Of a DNA stretch of 10,226 nt, positions 6,763 through 10,226 are shown piece after piece. Under the pieces are notes generated by a model. The model was not told the DNA's origin. It worked only from the letters and a program-made list of their open reading frames with translations, and did not search any database. Both the position numbers and the translations under genes were made by a program. This DNA comes from CAZLNO01 sp964561005 (lineage in GTDB: Bacteria; Pseudomonadota; Alphaproteobacteria; Kiloniellales; Rhodovibrionaceae), in assembly GCA_964561005.1 (NCBI GenBank), contig CAZLNO010000117.1:1-10226 (forward strand), in the 5' to 3' direction. Each line of letters opens with the position of its first letter. Within the stretch, counting starts at the first letter, position 1.

Positions 6763-7896
6763 ATGCCGATGTTCGCGCCGCATGCCAGCCGCAGCGCCGC
6801 CCGCGCGGCCGCGGCGATGCTCCTGGTGAGCACGCTGCTGATCGCAGGTCCGGGACAGGCCCAGGACAGTCCCGATCTTCGTGCCCTCAACGACAAGATC
6901 GACCGCTTGCAGACCGAGTTGAGCACCCTGCAGCGCGAGGTCTACCGGGGCGAGCCGCCGGCGGCGAGCGGGGGAGGCGGCCAGGGCGCCGCCGAGTCCG
7001 GCGGGGCGGCGCTCACGCAGAGCGGCGCGGCGCGGCTGCAGAACCGAATCGTCCAGCTCGAGGAAGAGCTTCAACAACTGACCGGCAAGGTGGAGGAGAC
7101 CCGCTTCCAGCTTCGCAAGCTGGTGGACCGAATGGACCGCCTGGTGGGCGACGTGGACTATCGCCTGCGCCAGCTCGAGGCGGCTGCGCCCGCGGGGACG
7201 GCCGAAGGCGGCGAGAACCAGGGCCAGGACGGCGAGGCGCAAACAGCGCAGACGGAACCCGCCGCGCACGGCGAGTCGGACGGGTCTTCGCAGGCGAGCC
7301 AGAGCGTCGGCGCAACGGTCGCCGGTACCGCCGCCGAGGCCGGCGCCAGCTCGGCCGACGCGGGCGGCGAGGCGGCGGGGACGCGAACGCTCGGCCAGGT
7401 CTCGGCCGAATCGGTGGAAGAGCTGCGCAAGCAGCAGGCCGAGGAGGGAGAGGCCGGGACGACCCGGACGGCGACCACCCGCGACCCCGCGGCCGTCCTG
7501 CCGGACGCCGATACCGAGGCGCAGTACAAGCATGCCTTCGGCCTGCTGCGCCAGGCCGACTACGCCGCCGCCGAGGAGGCGCTGCGCGCCTTCGTCGAGG
7601 CGCATCCCGAGCACGATCTGGCCGGCAACGCCAAGTACTGGCTGGGCGAGACCTATTACGTGCGCAACGACTACGAGCGGGCGGCGGTGACCTTTGCCGA
7701 GGGCTTCCGCAATTACCCCAAGAGCAACAAGGCCCCGGACAACCTGCTGAAGCTCGGCATGTCGCTGGCCCGCATCGACCGCGTGGACGATGCCTGCGGC
7801 ATCTTCGCGGAACTGCTGGACCGCTATCCCGACTCGGCCCGGAACATCATCCAGCGCGCCCGACGTGAGCAGCAGCGGCTTTCCTGCGGCAACTGA
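6763..7896 (+). CDS. cpoB: Cell division coordinator CpoB (YbgF), Tol-Pal associated TPR protein
   Basis: CpoB is a periplasmic protein that couples peptidoglycan synthesis by PBP1B-type enzymes to Tol-driven outer-membrane constriction (known from E. coli). The 377-residue precursor has a Sec signal peptide (hydrophobic about 15-29) with likely cleavage after Ala33 in GQAQ. Two coiled-coil stretches follow (about 36-62, and 91-140 with LEEELQQLTGKVEETR), then a low-complexity Ala/Gly/Glu/Thr linker of about 110 residues (about 141-250). The C-terminal YbgF/TPR domain is at about 253-377: YKHAFGLLRQADYAAAEEAL (255-274), NAKYWLGETYYVRNDYERA (289-307) and a third repeat with KAPDNLLKLGMSLARI (323-338). 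The ATG at 6763 was chosen because it places the signal peptide at the N-terminus; in-frame upstream codons back to 6628 would bury it. The only ribosome-binding-like sequence, GAGGGAG (6742-6748), is 14 bases away, so the ATG at 6769 is an alternative. The 3' end overlaps tilS. Confidence 0.92.
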   Translation: MPMFAPHASRSAARAAAAMLLVSTLLIAGPGQAQDSPDLRALNDKIDRLQTELSTLQREVYRGEPPAASGGGGQGAAESGGAALTQSGAARLQNRIVQLEEELQQLTGKVEETRFQLRKLVDRMDRLVGDVDYRLRQLEAAAPAGTAEGGENQGQDGEAQTAQTEPAAHGESDGSSQASQSVGATVAGTAAEAGASSADAGGEAAGTRTLGQVSAESVEELRKQQAEEGEAGTTRTATTRDPAAVLPDADTEAQYKHAFGLLRQADYAAAEEALRAFVEAHPEHDLAGNAKYWLGETYYVRNDYERAAVTFAEGFRNYPKSNKAPDNLLKLGMSLARIDRVDDACGIFAELLDRYPDSARNIIQRARREQQRLSCGN

Positions 7897-9247
7897 GCGC
7901 CCGGCGACGGCGCCGGACGCGACCGAAGACGCGGCCGCGCCGCCTGTCGGCGCGGCGGAATTCGCCGCTCTCATGCGCCCCTTCGAGCCCTTCGAGCCGG
8001 CGCCCCGGATCGCCGTCGCGGTCTCCGGCGGGCCGGACAGTCTGGCGCTGGCGATCCTGCTCGACACCTGGGCGCGCGCGCGCGGCGGCTCGGTCCTCGG
8101 CCTGAGCGTGGACCATGGGCTGCGTACCGAATCGGCGGACGAGGCCCGCTGGGTGGGCGAGGTGTTGCGCGCGCGGGGGATCGACCATGCGGTCCTGCGC
8201 TGGCAGGGGCCGAAGCCGGAAAAGGTGCGCCAGCAACAGGCCCGCGAGGAGCGCTATGCCCGCCTGCGGGAACACTGCGCCGCCACGGGGCTCCTGCATC
8301 TCGCCATTGCCCACCAGCGCCAGGATCGGGCCGAAACGGCTCTGCTGCGCCTGCGCGGCGGCAGCGGCCTGGACGGCCTGGCCGGCATCGCCCATCAGCG
8401 GGAGATGCCGGAGCTGCGGCTGATCCGTCCCCTGCTGAACACGCCGCGCGCGCGGCTGAAGGCGACGCTGCGCGCGAACGGCCTGTCCTGGGTGTCCGAT
8501 CCGACGAACCGCAACCCCGACCACCTGCGGGTACGCCTGCGTCGGCTCCGGCCGGTGCTGGACGAGGCCGGCCTGACGGTGGCCAACGTCAATGCCTTCG
8601 CCGGCCTGATCGGACGCGCCCGGCAGCGCCTGGAAGCGGCGCAGAACGCGCTGCTGGCCGGCGCCGTGACGCTGCATCCCGCCGGGTTCGCCCGCCTGGA
8701 CCCGGCCGCCTTCGCCGCGGCGCCGTCGGTGGTGGCCCGCGGCGCATTGACGCGGGTCCTGCTGGCCGTGGGTGGATTGGTCTATCCGCCACGCTCGGAG
8801 CGGCTGGACCGCCTCCAGGCCTGCCTGCGGGACGGCCTCGGACGTGGCCGGACGCTGGGGGGCTGTCGGCTGGTGCCGCGCGGCGGCGGCTGGCTGGTGG
8901 TGCGCGAGGCCGGACGCGCGCCCCGGTTCGCGGTTCGGGCGGGCGAGCGCCTGGTGTACGACGGCCGCTTCGAGCTGGCGCTGGCCGCGGACGCGCCGGA
9001 CGAGCTGGCGATCGGCACTCTGGGCGAGGCGGGCTGGGCCGGGGTGACGGCGGCGGCGCCGCGGCTGCGGGCGCATCCGCTGCCGCCGCCGGCGCGTAAA
9101 GCGCTCGTGGGCCTGTTCGACGGGGCGGGCGTGCGCGAGGTGCCCGATCTGGGCTGGCGCCGCGCGGGCGCGCGCGCGGCGCTGTCCGCCTGGCAATTCG
9201 CCCCGCGCCGGGCGCTGACGGGTGGCGGCTTTACAGTTGCTGAATGA
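7865..9247 (+). CDS. tilS: tRNA(Ile)-lysidine synthase TilS
   Basis: TilS attaches lysine to cytidine 34 of the CAU-anticodon tRNA-Ile in an ATP-dependent reaction, so that it reads AUA and is charged with isoleucine. The PP-loop ATPase domain is clear: IAVAVSGGPDSLALAILLD (49-67) with SGGPDS at 54-59, VDHGLR (82-87), an AHQRQDRAET segment (149-158) where homologues often have HxxDDQAET, RGGSGLDGLAGI (164-175), IRPLL (187-191) and WVSDPTN (209-215). The C-terminal half is divergent and Ala/Arg rich. The start is uncertain. The GTG at 7865-7867 gives 460 residues and overlaps the cpoB end by 32 bases, but has no clear ribosome binding site. The ATG at 7973-7975 starts just before PFEPFEPAP, and I think it is too late because the preceding EFAALM looks like part of the conserved lead-in. 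An even earlier in-frame ATG (7790) would overlap cpoB by 107 bases. The neighbouring placement between cpoB and ftsH is usual for the class. Confidence 0.94.
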   Translation: MSSSGFPAATERPATAPDATEDAAAPPVGAAEFAALMRPFEPFEPAPRIAVAVSGGPDSLALAILLDTWARARGGSVLGLSVDHGLRTESADEARWVGEVLRARGIDHAVLRWQGPKPEKVRQQQAREERYARLREHCAATGLLHLAIAHQRQDRAETALLRLRGGSGLDGLAGIAHQREMPELRLIRPLLNTPRARLKATLRANGLSWVSDPTNRNPDHLRVRLRRLRPVLDEAGLTVANVNAFAGLIGRARQRLEAAQNALLAGAVTLHPAGFARLDPAAFAAAPSVVARGALTRVLLAVGGLVYPPRSERLDRLQACLRDGLGRGRTLGGCRLVPRGGGWLVVREAGRAPRFAVRAGERLVYDGRFELALAADAPDELAIGTLGEAGWAGVTAAAPRLRAHPLPPPARKALVGLFDGAGVREVPDLGWRRAGARAALSAWQFAPRRALTGGGFTVAE

Positions 9248-9264
9248 GAAAGGCACATTATCTC
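9230..9264 (+). promoter_or_regulatory. Candidate promoter region for ftsH
   Basis: The end of tilS and the start of the 141-base tilS-ftsH spacer carry the only AT-richer stretch here. TTGCTG (9237-9242) and TATCTC (9259-9264) are 16 bases apart, a weak sigma-70-like pair. The same bases also read GTTGCTG, 11 bases, CACATTAT (9254-9261), loosely like a heat-shock sigma-32 promoter, which would suit ftsH. Neither match is strong. The rest of the spacer (9265-9372) is GC-rich with no recognisable element. Confidence 0.27.
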
Positions 9265-9388
9265 TAGTGGAACAGGGGCGACCGGGATTCCGGCGCCTCC
9301 TTCGAGGCGAGACGGCACGCCCCGCCATGCAGGCGGCGTCGCCGCCCAAGGCGCCGGCGGCCGGCGCCCGACGAGAGGAATCGAGATC

Positions 9389-10226
9389 GTGAACTTCAGC
9401 CGCAACGCAGCCCTCTGGATCATCATCGTCCTGCTGCTCTTCGCCTTGTTCAATCTGTTCCAGGGCTCCGCGACACGGGGGCCGGAGCAGCAGCTTGCGT
9501 TCTCCGACTTCATGGATCAGGTCGAGAGCGGGCAGGTGGCGCGCGTGACCATCCAGGGCCAGGAAATTCAAGGCCAGTTCCGCGACGGACGGCAGTTCCA
9601 GACCTATGCGCCGCAGGACCCGAACCTGGTGGGCGACCTGCGCGAGAACGGCGTGCGCATCGCGGCCAAGCCCAAGGAAGAGGTCAACCCGCTGCTGTCG
9701 ATCCTGATCTCGTGGTTCCCGATGCTGCTGCTGATCGCCGTGTGGATCTTCTTCATGCGGCAGATGCAGGGCGGCGGCGGCAAGGCGATGGGATTCGGAA
9801 AGTCGAAGGCCAAGCTGCTGACGGAGAAGACCGGGCGGGTGACCTTCGACGACGTCGCCGGCATCGACGAGGCCAAGCAGGAGCTGGAGGAGGTCGTCGA
9901 GTTCCTGCGCGACCCGCAGAAGTTCCAGCGCCTGGGCGGCCGCATCCCCAAGGGCATGCTGATGGTGGGGCCGCCGGGCACCGGTAAGACGCTGCTGGCC
10001 CGCGCCATCGCCGGCGAGGCCAACGTGCCCTTTTTCACCATCTCCGGCTCCGACTTCGTGGAGATGTTCGTCGGCGTGGGCGCCAGCCGGGTGCGCGACA
10101 TGTTCGAGCAGGCCAAGAAGAACGCGCCCTGCCTGGTGTTCATCGACGAGCTGGATGCCGTCGGCCGGCATCGCGGCGCCGGCCTGGGCGGCGGCAACGA
10201 CGAGCGCGAGCAGACGCTGAACCAGC
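9389..10226 (+). CDS. ftsH: ATP-dependent zinc metalloprotease FtsH (N-terminal part, cut by window edge)
   Basis: FtsH is the membrane-anchored hexameric AAA+ protease that degrades misassembled membrane proteins and short-lived regulators. 279 codons are visible, about the first 40% of a usual 600-650-residue protein. Seen: transmembrane helix 1 (about 8-25), a periplasmic domain (about 32-98), helix 2 (about 103-123), a Gly-rich junction QGGGGKAMGFGKSKAK (127-142), then the AAA domain with TFDDVAGIDEAK (152-163), Walker A GPPGTGKT (194-201), pore-loop FVG (227-229), Walker B LVFIDELDA (249-257) with Asp253 and Glu254, and the RHRGAGLGGGNDEREQTLNQ run at the edge (260-279). The zinc-site HEXXH lies beyond the window. 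The start is a GTG at 9389-9391, supported by GAGAGGAA (9373-9380) 8 bases upstream and by the N-terminus NFSRNAALW typical of alphaproteobacterial FtsH. Confidence 0.98.
   Translation, partial: MNFSRNAALWIIIVLLLFALFNLFQGSATRGPEQQLAFSDFMDQVESGQVARVTIQGQEIQGQFRDGRQFQTYAPQDPNLVGDLRENGVRIAAKPKEEVNPLLSILISWFPMLLLIAVWIFFMRQMQGGGGKAMGFGKSKAKLLTEKTGRVTFDDVAGIDEAKQELEEVVEFLRDPQKFQRLGGRIPKGMLMVGPPGTGKTLLARAIAGEANVPFFTISGSDFVEMFVGVGASRVRDMFEQAKKNAPCLVFIDELDAVGRHRGAGLGGGNDEREQTLNQ

Noticed and set aside
7978..7996. Short tandem repeat in tilS encoding PFEPFEP
   Set aside because: It is two copies of a 9-base unit inside the coding frame, in a segment known to be Pro/Phe-rich before the PP-loop; probably incidental.
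6418..8067. 549-codon open frame on the - strand opposite pal, cpoB and tilS
   Set aside because: It is a compositional shadow crossing three recognised genes and their spacers, with no recognisable domain.
7847..10171. 774-codon open frame on the - strand opposite tilS and ftsH
   Set aside because: It is rich in His, Arg, Gln and Ala and lies opposite well-supported TilS and FtsH coding sequence; it is a mirror of codon bias, not a gene.

Overview
The window is about 10.2 kb of GC-rich DNA that looks like the chromosome of an alphaproteobacterium, probably from the Rhodospirillales-like free-living groups. The main evidence is the run tolB, pal, cpoB, tilS, ftsH on the + strand, a gene order common in Alphaproteobacteria, together with the sequence character of these proteins. 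Genes are tightly packed and nearly every base is explained. No rRNA, tRNA, CRISPR array, insertion sequence or prophage gene was seen.

Left part (1-2460). A cobalamin-type radical SAM protein on the - strand runs off the left edge and is transcribed away from a crotonase-family (enoyl-CoA hydratase/isomerase-like) gene on the + strand. The 157-base divergent spacer holds a perfect 8-bp inverted repeat directly upstream of the radical SAM ribosome binding site.

Middle part (2492-4435). A - strand pair encodes the flagellar stator, motA then motB, with overlapping ends. No other flagellar gene is present. A 260-base divergent spacer containing an AT-rich island and a CtrA-box-like sequence separates motA from tolB.

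Right part (4436-10226). This is the cell-envelope cluster: tolB (periplasmic beta-propeller), pal (outer-membrane lipoprotein with its own good sigma-70-type promoter), cpoB/ybgF (periplasmic coiled-coil/TPR protein), tilS (tRNA-Ile lysidine synthase) and the first 279 codons of ftsH (membrane AAA+ protease), cut by the right edge. TolB, Pal and CpoB act together with TolQRA in outer-membrane constriction at division. tolQ, tolR and tolA are not next to tolB here.

The window is mostly ordinary core genome, and I found no convincing new multi-gene system. The points most worth a second look are the radical SAM protein of unknown substrate with a non-canonical B12-binding region and a leader inverted repeat, the crotonase lacking one of the two usual catalytic glutamates, the Tat-like signal on TolB, and the isolated motAB pair beside a tol-pal cluster separated from tolQRA.
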